The position numbers and the translations under genes are program-made. Below the pieces are notes generated by a model. That model ran no database searches, had not been told where the DNA came from, and was given only the letters and a program-made list of their open reading frames with translations. From Saccharothrix violaceirubra (lineage in GTDB: Bacteria > Actinomycetota > Actinomycetes > Mycobacteriales > Pseudonocardiaceae), in NCBI RefSeq assembly GCF_014203755.1, contig NZ_JACHJS010000001.1, positions 992,001-1,056,000 of the forward strand: a stretch of DNA of 64,000 nt, written 5' to 3'. Every line of letters starts with the position of its first letter. The stretch's first letter is position 1. Positions 8,596 through 17,404 of this stretch are shown here, one piece after another.

Positions 8596-8778
8596 GTGCA
8601 CGACGTGGCGGTGATCGACGATCCGGGTGCGGCCGAGGTGCCCCTGGACCCGGTGCGGGCGCGACTGCCGGCCGGTGCCGTGACCGCGCTGGTCTCGAAA
8701 TACCACGACGACGCCGGCCGGTCGCACCGGATCGTGGTCGCCGTGCACCCGACGGTTCGACGCGAGGAGAAGGACTGA
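8596..8778 (+). pseudogene. Internally deleted ArsR-type regulator remnant
   Basis: A 60-codon open frame from GTG 8596. The first part (DVAVIDDPGAAEV and LDPVRARL) is the typical N-terminus of an actinobacterial ArsR-type regulator. The second part (AVTALVSKYHD and HRIVVAVHP) is the typical C-terminus of the same family. The winged-helix domain between them is missing, with the junction near 8677 and the frame preserved. Such regulators normally sit directly before a VOC gene, as here (1 base gap). I infer an in-frame deletion remnant that cannot bind DNA. A genuine small protein is possible but less likely. Confidence 0.6.
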
Positions 8779-8779
8779 C

Positions 8780-9190
8780 ATGTACGTCCCCGTGACCGGC
8801 ATCCCGGTCGACGACCAGGACAAGGCCCTGGCCTTCTACACCGAGGTGCTGGGCTTCGTGAAGAAGCAGGACGTCCCGGTCGGCGACGCCAAGTGGCTGA
8901 CCGTCGTCTCGCCCGAGGCGCCCGACGGCGTCGAGATCCTGCTCGAACCCGACGGCAACCCCGGCATCCGGATCGGGGACGAGCCCGCCGCCCGCGTCTA
9001 CAAGAAGACCCTCTACGACGCGGGCATGCCTTACACCATGCTCGGCACCAAGGACCTCCAGAAGGACTACGAGCGGATGACCGCACACGGGGTCAGGTTC
9101 ACCCTGGAACCGACGAAGACGCCTTTCGGCGCGCAGGCCGTGTTCGACGACACCTGCGGCAACCTGATCGTGCTCGTCCAGCTCGACTGA
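8780..9190 (+). CDS. VOC (glyoxalase/bleomycin-resistance fold) protein
   Basis: 136 residues with the two beta-alpha-beta-beta-beta half-domains of the vicinal-oxygen-chelate fold: VTGIPVDDQDKALAFYTEVL at the start and VFDDTCGNLIVLVQL at the end. Metal-ligand-type positions are visible (Glu in GVEILLEPD and the acidic end strand), but no specific substrate can be read. AGGAGAAGG precedes the ATG. In related genomes this gene is paired with an ArsR-family regulator; here that regulator is a remnant, so expression control may have been lost or changed. Confidence 0.85.
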   Translation: MYVPVTGIPVDDQDKALAFYTEVLGFVKKQDVPVGDAKWLTVVSPEAPDGVEILLEPDGNPGIRIGDEPAARVYKKTLYDAGMPYTMLGTKDLQKDYERMTAHGVRFTLEPTKTPFGAQAVFDDTCGNLIVLVQLD

Positions 9191-9218
9191 CGGTCGAGCG
9201 GGAGGGATCGCCGCCGAC

Positions 9219-9296
9219 CCCGGCCGGTCCACAGTGGATTCTCCGACACCGGCCGGGTGGGCGGGTACGACGGCTTCCGCGAAGGCCGTACGACCC
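9219..9296. terminator. Two hairpins between convergent genes
   Basis: CCCGGCCGG (9219-9227) pairs with CCGGCCGGG (9249-9257). A second, imperfect stem runs from GGGT at 9263 to ACCC at 9296 around a CGC loop. Both lie in the 147-base gap between the convergent VOC gene and the sugar-binding lipoprotein gene. Likely a bidirectional terminator region. Confidence 0.5.
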
Positions 9297-9337
9297 GGCG
9301 GCGGCGAGGTCGGCCGCGCCGCCGCCGGGCCGGAACG

Positions 9338-10303
9338 TCAGCACTTCTGCTTGTAGAAGTACTTCTCCTGCAACGAGTCCTTGGTCAGCGCGACGAGTTC
9401 GGTCTGCACCTCGCGTTCCACCGCGCCGCCCTGGATGGCCTTGGCCGCCAGGTCCACGCCGGTCGAGCCGATGCCGGCCGGGTCCTGCGCGATGAGCGCC
9501 TGCACGACGCCGGACTTCAGGTCCTCGACCTGCTTGGGCGAGGCGTCGAAGCCGATCAGGTTCACCTGGCCGGTCTTGCCGGCGTTGCGCAGACCGGTGG
9601 CCGCACCTTCGCCGGTGTTGAGGTTGGTGGCGAACACGCCGATCAGGTCGGGGTTGCCGGCCAGGACGCCGGTGGTCTTCGACGCGGCCTGGTCGGGCTC
9701 GTTGTCGGTGAACTGGCGGCCGGTGTAGCGCAGGTTCGGGTACTTCTTCAGCTCGTCCTCGAAGCCCTTGGCGCGGGCGTCGGTCGTGGACGTCCCCGCC
9801 TTGGTGTCGAGCACGAGCACCGAACCGGACTTGTTCCCGACGAGCTTCGCCAGCGTCTGTGCCGCCAACCGCCCGCCCTGCTCGTTGTCCGACGACACGG
9901 TCGACACCGCGATCGACGTGTCGGCCAGCCGGGTGTCGACCTCCACGACCTTGATGCCCGCGTCCTTCAACTGGCGGATCGGACCGGCCATGGCCTTGTC
10001 GTCGGTCGGCGCGATCAGCACCGCGCCCGGCTTGTTGCCGAGCACGCCGGTCACGATCGGGGTCTGCAACGTCGAGTCGAACTTCGCCGGCGCCTGCACG
10101 TCCACGTCGAAGCCCTGGGCCTTGGCCGCCTCGCGGAAGCCGCACTCCATGGAGATGTAGAACGGCTCGGCCGCCACCCCCGGGATCAGCACCAGCCGCT
10201 TGGCGTCCGTGCCACCGCCGCCGGTGTCGCCGATCTGCCCACCGCCACCGCACGCGGTGAGCAGCAACAGCGCCGACAGAAGAGCCGCAGTCCTCGTTGA
10301 CAT
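9338..10303 (-). CDS. Sugar ABC transporter substrate-binding lipoprotein
   Basis: 321 residues. It starts with MSTRTAALLSALLLLTACGGGG, where LLTAC is a lipobox, so the mature protein is anchored to the outer membrane leaflet through Cys near residue 18. The rest is a periplasmic-binding-protein type 1 (RbsB-like) fold: EPFYISMECGFREAAKAQGF, then VLIAPTD, VSSDNEQGG and LIGFDASPKQ. It captures a sugar and delivers it to the permease. AGGAGG precedes the ATG at 10303. It is the last gene of the operon running from the LacI gene at 14069. A mannose-type sugar is likely from context. Confidence 0.92.
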   Translation of the reverse strand: MSTRTAALLSALLLLTACGGGGQIGDTGGGGTDAKRLVLIPGVAAEPFYISMECGFREAAKAQGFDVDVQAPAKFDSTLQTPIVTGVLGNKPGAVLIAPTDDKAMAGPIRQLKDAGIKVVEVDTRLADTSIAVSTVSSDNEQGGRLAAQTLAKLVGNKSGSVLVLDTKAGTSTTDARAKGFEDELKKYPNLRYTGRQFTDNEPDQAASKTTGVLAGNPDLIGVFATNLNTGEGAATGLRNAGKTGQVNLIGFDASPKQVEDLKSGVVQALIAQDPAGIGSTGVDLAAKAIQGGAVEREVQTELVALTKDSLQEKYFYKQKC

Positions 10304-10314
10304 GTCCCCTCCTC

Positions 10315-11292
10315 CTAGCGTTGGTCCCGCGCCTTGCGCCGCGACTGGTCGAACCAGACCGCCGCCACCAGCACGACCGCGACCGCGATCGGCTGCCAGT
10401 ACACGTTCACGCCCACGATCACGAACCCCTTGCGCAGCACGGCGGGCACGAACACGCCCAGCACCGTGCCGATCACCGAGCCGGCGCCGCCGAACAGGCT
10501 CGTGCCGCCGAGCACCACGGCCGCGATCGCGTTCAGGTTGTCCGTGTCGTGCCCGGTGATCGACGCGACGCGGAAGTACGCCAGCGCCATGAACCCGGCC
10601 AGCCCCGCCAACGTCCCGGCCAGCAGGTACACCCGGACCAGGTGGCGGGTGACCCGGATGCCCGCCCGGCGCGCGGCCTCGGCGTTGGAGCCGATCGCGT
10701 AGGTGTGCCGGCCGAACCGGGTCGTGCCCAGGACCAGCGCGCCCAGCGCGGTCACCACCGCCGCCAGGAGCACCAGGTCGGGCACGCCGAACCAGGTGCC
10801 CGTGCCCAGGCTGTCCGCCAGCACCTCCGGCACACCGCCCACGTTCGAGCCGTTCGACAGCAACTGCCCGGCACCGAGCGCGGCACCGAACGACCCCAGC
10901 GTCACGATCAGCGGCGGGATGCCCGCACGGGCCACGAGCACCCCGTTGAGCAGGCCCCACGCCGCGCCGCTGACCACCGCGACGAGCAGTCCCACGACCA
11001 CGACGCCCCAGCCGGCGTCGGTGGCGTCGCCACCGGACAGCGCGTTCATGGTCATCGCGGCCGTCACGCCGGAGAACACCAGCACCGAGCCGACGGACAG
11101 GTCGATCCCGGCGGTGATCACCACGTACGTCATGCCCACCGACAGCACCAGCAGCACCGCGGTCTCGACGAGCGTGGTCTGGAGCGTGAACACGGTCAGC
11201 ACGGCATCGGGCCGCAGCGCGCCGAACACCGCGATCAGCACCAACAGGACGAGCCCGATCCACAGCGTGTTCGCGCCCAGCAGTCGCCTCAC
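10315..11292 (-). CDS. Sugar ABC transporter permease (RbsC/FrcC-like)
   Basis: 325 residues with about 8-10 hydrophobic segments and the branched-chain/ribose permease family motif GIDLSVGSVL, plus NAEAARRAGI and NAIAAVVLGGTSLFGG. The GTG start at 11292 overlaps the TGA of the ATPase gene (GTGA), which implies translational coupling. It forms the membrane channel for the adjacent binding protein and ATPase. Only one permease gene is present, so a homodimer is expected. Confidence 0.93.
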   Translation of the reverse strand: MRRLLGANTLWIGLVLLVLIAVFGALRPDAVLTVFTLQTTLVETAVLLVLSVGMTYVVITAGIDLSVGSVLVFSGVTAAMTMNALSGGDATDAGWGVVVVGLLVAVVSGAAWGLLNGVLVARAGIPPLIVTLGSFGAALGAGQLLSNGSNVGGVPEVLADSLGTGTWFGVPDLVLLAAVVTALGALVLGTTRFGRHTYAIGSNAEAARRAGIRVTRHLVRVYLLAGTLAGLAGFMALAYFRVASITGHDTDNLNAIAAVVLGGTSLFGGAGSVIGTVLGVFVPAVLRKGFVIVGVNVYWQPIAVAVVLVAAVWFDQSRRKARDQR

Positions 11293-12041
11293 GACTCCAC
11301 CGCCCCGGTCATCGCGCCGACGAGTTCCTCCACGGTGGTGTCCGCGGCGGTGAACCGCGCCACCCGCTGCCCCAGCCTCAGCACCTCGACGCGGTCCGAC
11401 ACGGCCAGCACCTCGGGCATGTTGTGGCTGATCAGCACCACGGCGATGCCCCGGTCGCGGACCCGGCGGATCACGTCGAGCACGCGTTCGCGCTGCACCA
11501 CGCCCAACGCCGCGGTCGGCTCGTCCATGAACACCAGGTCGTTGGCCCACACCACGGACCGCGCCACGGCCACGCTCTGCCGCTGCCCGCCGGACAGCGC
11601 CCCGATCGGCACGTCCAGGCTCGGCAGCGACACGCCCAGGTCCTCGAACGCCATCGCCGCCCGCCGCCGCATCTCCCGGTGGTCCAGCACGCCCAACGCG
11701 CCCAGGAACCCCGACCGGCGCAGTTCCCGGCCCAGGAACAGGTTCGCGGCCGGGTCCAGGTCCGGTGCGACGGCCAGGTCCTGGTAGACGGTCTCGACCC
11801 CGGCCGCGCGGGCGTCCAGGGGCGAGGCGAAGGTGACCGGCGAGCCGCGCAGCAGGATCGTGCCCGCGTCCGGCCGTTCGGTGCCGGACAGGCACTTGAC
11901 CAGCGTCGACTTGCCCGCGCCGTTGTCGCCGATCAACGCCACGACCTCGCCCGCGTGCGCGGTGAACGACGCGCCGCGCAACGCCTCCACGCCGCCGTAC
12001 CGCTTGACCAGCCCGTCGGCGGCCAACAGGGGTTCGCTCAT
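11289..12041 (-). CDS. Sugar ABC transporter ATP-binding protein, single domain
   Basis: 250 residues with Walker A GDNGAGKST, Q-loop VYQDLAVAPDL, signature LSGGQRQ, Walker B LVFMDEPTAAL and H-loop LISHNMPE. RbsA/XylG-type ATPases of this transporter class are usually about 500 residues with two ATPase domains. This one has a single domain, as in fructose-type FrcA, so it should dimerise. It starts 4 bases after the isomerase stop and overlaps the permease start, inside one operon. Confidence 0.93.
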   Translation of the reverse strand: MSEPLLAADGLVKRYGGVEALRGASFTAHAGEVVALIGDNGAGKSTLVKCLSGTERPDAGTILLRGSPVTFASPLDARAAGVETVYQDLAVAPDLDPAANLFLGRELRRSGFLGALGVLDHREMRRRAAMAFEDLGVSLPSLDVPIGALSGGQRQSVAVARSVVWANDLVFMDEPTAALGVVQRERVLDVIRRVRDRGIAVVLISHNMPEVLAVSDRVEVLRLGQRVARFTAADTTVEELVGAMTGAVES

Positions 12042-12045
12042 CGCC

Positions 12046-13029
12046 TCAGCTCCTCACCGGTGGGCGGCACCGCACCGCGACCAGGTCGCCGGTGAGCACC
12101 GGGGCGTCCGCGCCGTGCGGCACGACGACCGTGCTCCCGCGCCGCAGTGCCACCGGCCCGAGCGACCCCGTGCCCTCCAGCACGATCAACACCGCGAACG
12201 ACGGGTCGAGGTCGACGTGCCCGGACACGTGCAGCCGGTCGGCCCGGAAGTACGGGTCGGCCACCGCGTCGAACAGCGCGACCGACGTCCGCACCGACCC
12301 GCGCGTGGCGCGCACCAGGGGAGCGACGTCGCGGGCGGACCGGTCGAGGCCGCGCAACGCCGCGGCGTAGCCCAGGCCGAGGTGACCGGCGTCCGCGTCG
12401 GGCAGGAAACCGCGCCACTCCAACGTGATCGAGAAGTCCGTCGGCTGCTGGAGTTCCACGATGAACACCCCGGCGCCGATCGCGTGCGGCGTGCCCGCCG
12501 GGACGAACACCGTGTCGCCGGGGGAGACCGGGAACCGGTTGAGCGCGGCCAGCATCGCCGCCGAGTCCTGTTCGGACACCCACCGCTCGACCACGCCGGG
12601 CGGCACGTCCTCGCGGAAACCCAGGTACACCACGGGGTCCGGGCCTTCCGTGCCGATCACCACCCACGCCTCGGTCTTGCCGTGCCGGCAGTCCAGGTGG
12701 GCCGCGGCGAACGCGTCGGAGGGGTGGTGGTGCACGGGCAGCCGTTGCCCGGCGTCGAGCAGTTTGACCAGCAACGCCGTGTCGTCGCCGAACGCCGCGA
12801 CGTGCCCGGGTCCCAGCCACGGCACCGGGTCGGCCGCGATCGCGTCGCGCAGCAGCCGCCCGTCCGGCAACCGCGACAGCCCGGCGTCCGCGTCGCCGAA
12901 CCGGGACGTCGTCGAGGCGACCCAGTCCTCGGGACCCGCCGCGTCGGCGGTGCCCCGGAACCGCGCGATGGCCGCGCCGCCCCGGTAGAACTGCCGGGGC
13001 TGGTTGGCCCCCACCGCCACCGCGTCCAT
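12046..13029 (-). CDS. manA: Class I mannose-6-phosphate isomerase
   Basis: 327 residues. The cupin-fold zinc site is visible: LPVHHHPSDAF followed by GKTEAWVVIG (Gln/His/Glu-type ligands) and a further His in VPAGTPHAIG. The late segment ELQQPTDFSITLEW is typical of the class I family. It interconverts mannose 6-phosphate and fructose 6-phosphate in the cytoplasm. Its place between the LacI regulator and the sugar importer, opposite a GH92 mannosidase, fits conversion of imported mannose into glycolysis once phosphorylated. No sugar kinase is present in the locus. Confidence 0.88.
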   Translation of the reverse strand: MDAVAVGANQPRQFYRGGAAIARFRGTADAAGPEDWVASTTSRFGDADAGLSRLPDGRLLRDAIAADPVPWLGPGHVAAFGDDTALLVKLLDAGQRLPVHHHPSDAFAAAHLDCRHGKTEAWVVIGTEGPDPVVYLGFREDVPPGVVERWVSEQDSAAMLAALNRFPVSPGDTVFVPAGTPHAIGAGVFIVELQQPTDFSITLEWRGFLPDADAGHLGLGYAAALRGLDRSARDVAPLVRATRGSVRTSVALFDAVADPYFRADRLHVSGHVDLDPSFAVLIVLEGTGSLGPVALRRGSTVVVPHGADAPVLTGDLVAVRCRPPVRS

Positions 13030-13052
13030 GCGGCGGCCTCCTCTCCGCGGCT

Positions 13053-14069
13053 TCAGGGAGATGTCTCGCCCGACCCCCGCGCCACGAGGCGGACGGGCAG
13101 GACGACGCGTTTCGGCGGTCCGGTGTCACCGTCCAGCCGGGCGTACAGCAGGTCGGCGGCGGCCCGGCCCAGCGCGCTCGCGTCGTGCGCGATCACGGTC
13201 ACCGGTGGCGAGAGCAGGTCCGCCAGCTCGAAGTCGTCGAAGCCGACCAGCGCGGGTCTTCGGGTCCACCCGGCCAGCGCGCGCACCGCGTGCACGGTGA
13301 TCCGGTTGTTGCCGGTCACCACGGCCGTGGCCCGGTCCGCCAGCGACCGCAGGGCCGCCGCGACCGACGCCGCGTCGTGCGGACCCATCACGACCAGGTC
13401 CTCGTGCGGTCCGATGCCCGCGCGCACACAGCCCTCGCGGTAGCCGCGCAGGCGTTCGGCCGCCGTGAAGATGTCCGGCGCGTCGCCCAGGAAGGCGATC
13501 TTCCGGTGCCCGTGCGCCACGAGGTGCGCGACGGCCGCCGCCGTGCCGCCCACGTTGTCCACGAGCACGGTGTCCGCGGCGATGTCGCCCGCCGGCCGGT
13601 CCAGGAACACCACGGGCGTGCCCGCGCGCATCTCCGGTACGAGGTAGGCGTGCTGCGACCCGGCGGGCACGATCAGCAGCCCGTCCACCCGGCGCGAGCA
13701 GAAGTCCAGCGCCAGCTCGCGTTCCCGGTTCGGGTCCTCGTCGGACGAGCCGGTGATCACCTGGCGCCCGCGCAGTCGCGAGGTCTCCTCGACCGCGCGC
13801 GTCACGCCGGAGTAGAACGGGTTCGCGACGTCCTCCAGCACCAGACCGACCGCGCCGGTCGACGAGCCGCGTCGCAGGTTGCGGGCGCTGAGGTTGCGCC
13901 GGAAACCCAGTTGGTCGATCGCGGCGAGGACGCGTTCGGCGGTGGCCGGGTGCACGCCCACCTCGTCGTTCACCACGCGGGACACGGTCTTGATGCTCAC
14001 GCCCGCCAACCGGGCCACGTCGTTCATCGTGGCCCGCCGCACCGCGCCGTTCGGGGACAACGTTGTCAT
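13053..14069 (-). CDS. LacI-family transcriptional regulator
   Basis: 338 residues from ATG 14069. The N-terminal helix-turn-helix reads TMNDVARLAGVSIKTVSRVV with hinge FRRNLSARNLRRGSS. The rest is a periplasmic-binding-like effector domain (VGLVLEDVANPFYS, VDGLLIVPAG, ALVGFDDFELADLL). LacI members usually repress sugar genes until an inducer binds. It is the first gene of the isomerase-importer operon and divergent from the GH92 gene, so the 128-base gap at 14070-14197 is the likely shared operator region. A start at 14027 (MNDVA) is possible. Confidence 0.92.
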   Translation of the reverse strand: MTTLSPNGAVRRATMNDVARLAGVSIKTVSRVVNDEVGVHPATAERVLAAIDQLGFRRNLSARNLRRGSSTGAVGLVLEDVANPFYSGVTRAVEETSRLRGRQVITGSSDEDPNRERELALDFCSRRVDGLLIVPAGSQHAYLVPEMRAGTPVVFLDRPAGDIAADTVLVDNVGGTAAAVAHLVAHGHRKIAFLGDAPDIFTAAERLRGYREGCVRAGIGPHEDLVVMGPHDAASVAAALRSLADRATAVVTGNNRITVHAVRALAGWTRRPALVGFDDFELADLLSPPVTVIAHDASALGRAAADLLYARLDGDTGPPKRVVLPVRLVARGSGETSP

Positions 14070-14102
14070 GGTCGACGAATCACACACCTCGCGCCAGGTC
14101 GT

Positions 14103-14134
14103 GTCAACGCTTCGGACCGGACGACCAGCTTGAC
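14103..14134. promoter_or_regulatory. Candidate LacI operator dyad
   Basis: GTCAACGCT (14103-14111) and AGCTTGAC (14127-14134) are near-perfect inverted half-sites between the divergent LacI and GH92 starts. They resemble LacI-family half-sites in composition, but the spacing is unusual and the match is short, so this is a weak candidate. Confidence 0.3.
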
Positions 14135-14197
14135 GCGCTGCGCACACCCTCGGCAAGGGTTTGACTACCCGCAGTCGGAAAGCGAGGAGCGTGTGGC

Positions 14198-16465
14198 ATG
14201 CGGGTGAAGGTGCTGTCGGCGATCTGGTCGCTGCTGTCGGCCCTGGTTATCGTGGTTCCCGTGGCGGAAACGGCGGACACCGTCGAGTCGGTGGACACGT
14301 TCATCGGCACGCAGGACGAGGGCAACACGTTCCCCGGTGCCTCGATGCCGTTCGGCATGACGCACTCCAGTCCGATCGGGTCGCACTACGCGGGCTGGCG
14401 CTACGACGACCCGGCGATCCGGGGCTTCGGCCACTTCTTCCTGTCCGGCGCGGGCTGCTACGAGCAGGGCGGCCTGGTGTCGATCCTGCCCACGACGGGT
14501 CTGCCGCGTTCGTTCGACCACCGCCGCTACGCGGTGCCGTACTCGCACGAGGACGAGGTCGGCAAACCCGGCTACTACCGGGTGCGGCTCGGCTCGGGCG
14601 TGCTCGTCGAGTCGACGGCCACCACGCGCACCGGCGTCGAGCGGTTCACGTTCCCGGCCGGCACGACGGCGCACGTGCTCGTCAACGTCGGCCAGGCCAA
14701 CGACAAGGAACCGGTCTCCGGCAGCTCGGTCCGCGTGGTCGGCGACCGCACGCTCACCGGAACCGTGACCGCGCAGGCGTTCTGCGGTGGACGGCCGTAC
14801 ACGACGTACTTCACCACGACGTTCGACCGGCCGTTCGCCCGCACGGGCAACTGGGGTGGTGAGTCGGGCGGCGCGGGGCTGCGCGGCCAGTGGGTCTCGT
14901 TCGCCGACGGCGCACCCGTGACGGCGTACACCGCACTGTCGCATGTGGACGCCGAAGGCGCGGACCGCAACCTGGCGGAGTCGCGCGGCATGACGTTCGA
15001 CGCGGTGCGCGCGGCGGCGCGGGCGGCCTGGCGGCGTGAACTGGACAGCATCTCGATCTCCACCGCCGACGCGACCGACCGCACGGTCTTCTACACGGCG
15101 CTGTACCACGTGCTGTTGCAACCGCTGACCGGCAACGACATCGACGGCCGCTATCGGGGATTCGACAACCGGATCCACCACGCCGACGGCTGGACCTACT
15201 ACGAGTACTTCTCGCTGTGGGACACCTATAGGGCGCAAAACCAACTCTTGGCGTTGCTGCGCCCCGAGCGTGCACGGGACATCGGCCGGTCGCTGCTGGC
15301 GATCGAGGAGCAGGGCGGGTGGCTGCCGCGCTGGGCCTACGCCAACCAGGAGACCAACACGATGACCGGCGACCCGGTCACCCCGTTCCTGGTCGACCTG
15401 TGGCGGTTCGGCGCGCTCGAAGGACTGGAGGAGCGGGCGTACGCGGCGCTCTGGCGCAACGCCACGTCGGTGCCGCCCGCGTCGTCGCCGTTCGAGGGGC
15501 GCTCCGGGAACCCGTCCTACCTGAGCCGGGGATTCGTCCAGTACGACAAGGCGTTCCCGAAGAAGGGCCAGGACGTCGACCCGCACCACGGCGCGTCCGC
15601 CACGTTCGAGTACGCACTGGCCGATTGCGCGTTGTCGATCATGGCGGCCGGGCTCGGGCACCACGAGGACGCCGCGGTGTTGCGCGGACGCGGCCGGAAC
15701 TACCGCGTGCTGTGGGACCCGTCGGTCACCGACCGGGGCTTCACCGGCTTCCCCCGGCCACGCCTGGCCGACGGCCGGTGGCTGGAGCCCTACACCGCGC
15801 AGGGGCCCGAGGGCTTCCACGAGGGCACGGCGTGGCAGTACCAGTGGCTGGTCCAGCACGACATCCCCGGCCTGGTCGACCTCCTCGGCGGCCAGGACCG
15901 CGCACTGGCCAGGCTGGACGACTTCTTCGCGTACGCCGACCTGGTCGCCGACCCCGCGCGGACGGTCCGCGAGAAGTGGGTCGTCGGCCCGTACGACTAC
16001 TACGACCAGTTCCGCTACAACCCGAACAACGAGCCGGACCTGCACGCGCCGTGGATGTACACGCTGATCGGGCAGCCGTGGAAGACCTCGGCCGTGGTCC
16101 GGGCCGCGCAGACCCTGTTCGTGGCCGGACCGTCCGGCGTCACCGGCAACGACGATCTCGGCCAGATGTCCGCGTGGTACGTGTTCTCCGCGCTCGGCCT
16201 CTACCCGGTCGAACCCGGCACCGGGCGGTACGTGCTGCACGCGCCCAGGTTCGAGGAGATCGTCGTCGAAGGCGGACCGACGATCACCGCGCCCGGCGCC
16301 GACCCGCGCGTCCTCCAGTACGTCGAGGGCGTGCGCGACCGGGTCTGGGTCGACCACGCCGAACTCGTCGCGGGCGTCCGGCTCGACTTCACCCTCACCG
16401 ACGACCCCGCGCGGGCCCGGTGGGGGACCTCGCCGGAGAGCCGCCCGTCGGCGCCGTGCGGCTGA
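14198..16465 (+). CDS. Secreted GH92 alpha-mannosidase
   Basis: 755 residues with a signal-peptide-like start (MRVKVLSAIWSLLSALVIV). GH92 landmarks are all present: VDTFIGTQDEGNTFPGAS near the N-terminus, GFGHFFLSGAGC, YYEYFSLWDTYR, HEGTAWQYQW with the candidate acid Glu, and the family-defining GNDDLGQMSAWYVFSALGLY near the C-terminus. GH92 enzymes are calcium-dependent exo-acting alpha-mannosidases that invert configuration. It is divergent from the LacI-isomerase-importer operon. I infer that it releases mannose from mannans or glycoproteins outside the cell for the importer. Linkage specificity cannot be read. Confidence 0.93.
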   Translation: MRVKVLSAIWSLLSALVIVVPVAETADTVESVDTFIGTQDEGNTFPGASMPFGMTHSSPIGSHYAGWRYDDPAIRGFGHFFLSGAGCYEQGGLVSILPTTGLPRSFDHRRYAVPYSHEDEVGKPGYYRVRLGSGVLVESTATTRTGVERFTFPAGTTAHVLVNVGQANDKEPVSGSSVRVVGDRTLTGTVTAQAFCGGRPYTTYFTTTFDRPFARTGNWGGESGGAGLRGQWVSFADGAPVTAYTALSHVDAEGADRNLAESRGMTFDAVRAAARAAWRRELDSISISTADATDRTVFYTALYHVLLQPLTGNDIDGRYRGFDNRIHHADGWTYYEYFSLWDTYRAQNQLLALLRPERARDIGRSLLAIEEQGGWLPRWAYANQETNTMTGDPVTPFLVDLWRFGALEGLEERAYAALWRNATSVPPASSPFEGRSGNPSYLSRGFVQYDKAFPKKGQDVDPHHGASATFEYALADCALSIMAAGLGHHEDAAVLRGRGRNYRVLWDPSVTDRGFTGFPRPRLADGRWLEPYTAQGPEGFHEGTAWQYQWLVQHDIPGLVDLLGGQDRALARLDDFFAYADLVADPARTVREKWVVGPYDYYDQFRYNPNNEPDLHAPWMYTLIGQPWKTSAVVRAAQTLFVAGPSGVTGNDDLGQMSAWYVFSALGLYPVEPGTGRYVLHAPRFEEIVVEGGPTITAPGADPRVLQYVEGVRDRVWVDHAELVAGVRLDFTLTDDPARARWGTSPESRPSAPCG

Positions 16466-16489
16466 CCGCGAACGATTAGTGTCTGAGGC

Positions 16490-17404
16490 ATGACTGGGGT
16501 GGGCGAGCCGGCCGCCGTCGTCTCCGAGGTCCGGAAAAACTACGGTGCGTTGACCGCTGTGGACGGTGTGTCGTTCACGGTGGACCAGGGCGAGTTCTTC
16601 GGCATCCTCGGACCGAACGGCGCCGGCAAGACGACGACGTTGGAGATCGTGGAGGGACTGCGCCGTCCCGACAGCGGCACGGTGACGCTCCTGGGGGAGA
16701 ACCCGTGGCCGCGCAACCCGCGCCTGCTGCCGCGCATCGGCGTGCAGCTCCAGGCGTCGAGCTTCTTCGAGAAGCTGACCGCGCGGGAACAGCTCCACAC
16801 GTTCGGCTCGCTCTACGGCGTGACCGCACGCGCCGTGGACGAGATGCTCGACCTCGTCGGGCTCACCGAAAAGGCCGACGTGCGCGAGGACAAGCTGTCC
16901 GGCGGCCAGCGGCAGCGGCTGTCCATCGCGTGCGCGCTCGTGCACGACCCCGACGTGGTGTTCCTGGACGAGCCGACCGCCGCGCTCGACCCGCAGGCCC
17001 GCCGCAACCTGTGGGACGTGCTGCGCGCGATCCAGGCCCGGGGCAAGACGATCGTCTACACGACCCACTACCTCGACGAGGCCGAGATCCTCTGCGACCG
17101 GGTCGCGATCATGGATGCCGGTCGGATCATCGCGCTGGACACGCCCGCGTCGCTGGTGCGCGGGCTGGACGCGCCGACGCACGTGGTCGTGCAGAAGGGC
17201 GCGCTGAGCGTCGAGGACGCGCGGGGCATCGCGGGCGTCGAGTCCGTGCAGGAGAAGGACGGCGCGCTGACCATCTCGACCCGACGGCCGGCGCCCGTGC
17301 TGTCCGCGCTCGCCGAACGCGGCACGCTCGACGGCCTCCAGGTGCGCACCGCCACGCTGGAGGACGTCTTCCTCCGGCTGACCGGGCGGGAGTACCGCGC
17401 GTGA
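16490..17404 (+). CDS. ABC-2 type exporter ATP-binding protein
   Basis: 304 residues: Walker A GPNGAGKTT, Q-loop VQLQASSFFEKL, signature LSGGQRQRL, Walker B DVVFLDEPTAALD and H-loop VYTTHYLDEAE, followed by about 80 residues typical of DrrA/NodI-like exporters. It energises the permease encoded next, whose GTG start overlaps this gene's TGA. The substrate is unknown; this family exports drugs, lipids or polysaccharides. Confidence 0.92.
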   Translation: MTGVGEPAAVVSEVRKNYGALTAVDGVSFTVDQGEFFGILGPNGAGKTTTLEIVEGLRRPDSGTVTLLGENPWPRNPRLLPRIGVQLQASSFFEKLTAREQLHTFGSLYGVTARAVDEMLDLVGLTEKADVREDKLSGGQRQRLSIACALVHDPDVVFLDEPTAALDPQARRNLWDVLRAIQARGKTIVYTTHYLDEAEILCDRVAIMDAGRIIALDTPASLVRGLDAPTHVVVQKGALSVEDARGIAGVESVQEKDGALTISTRRPAPVLSALAERGTLDGLQVRTATLEDVFLRLTGREYRA

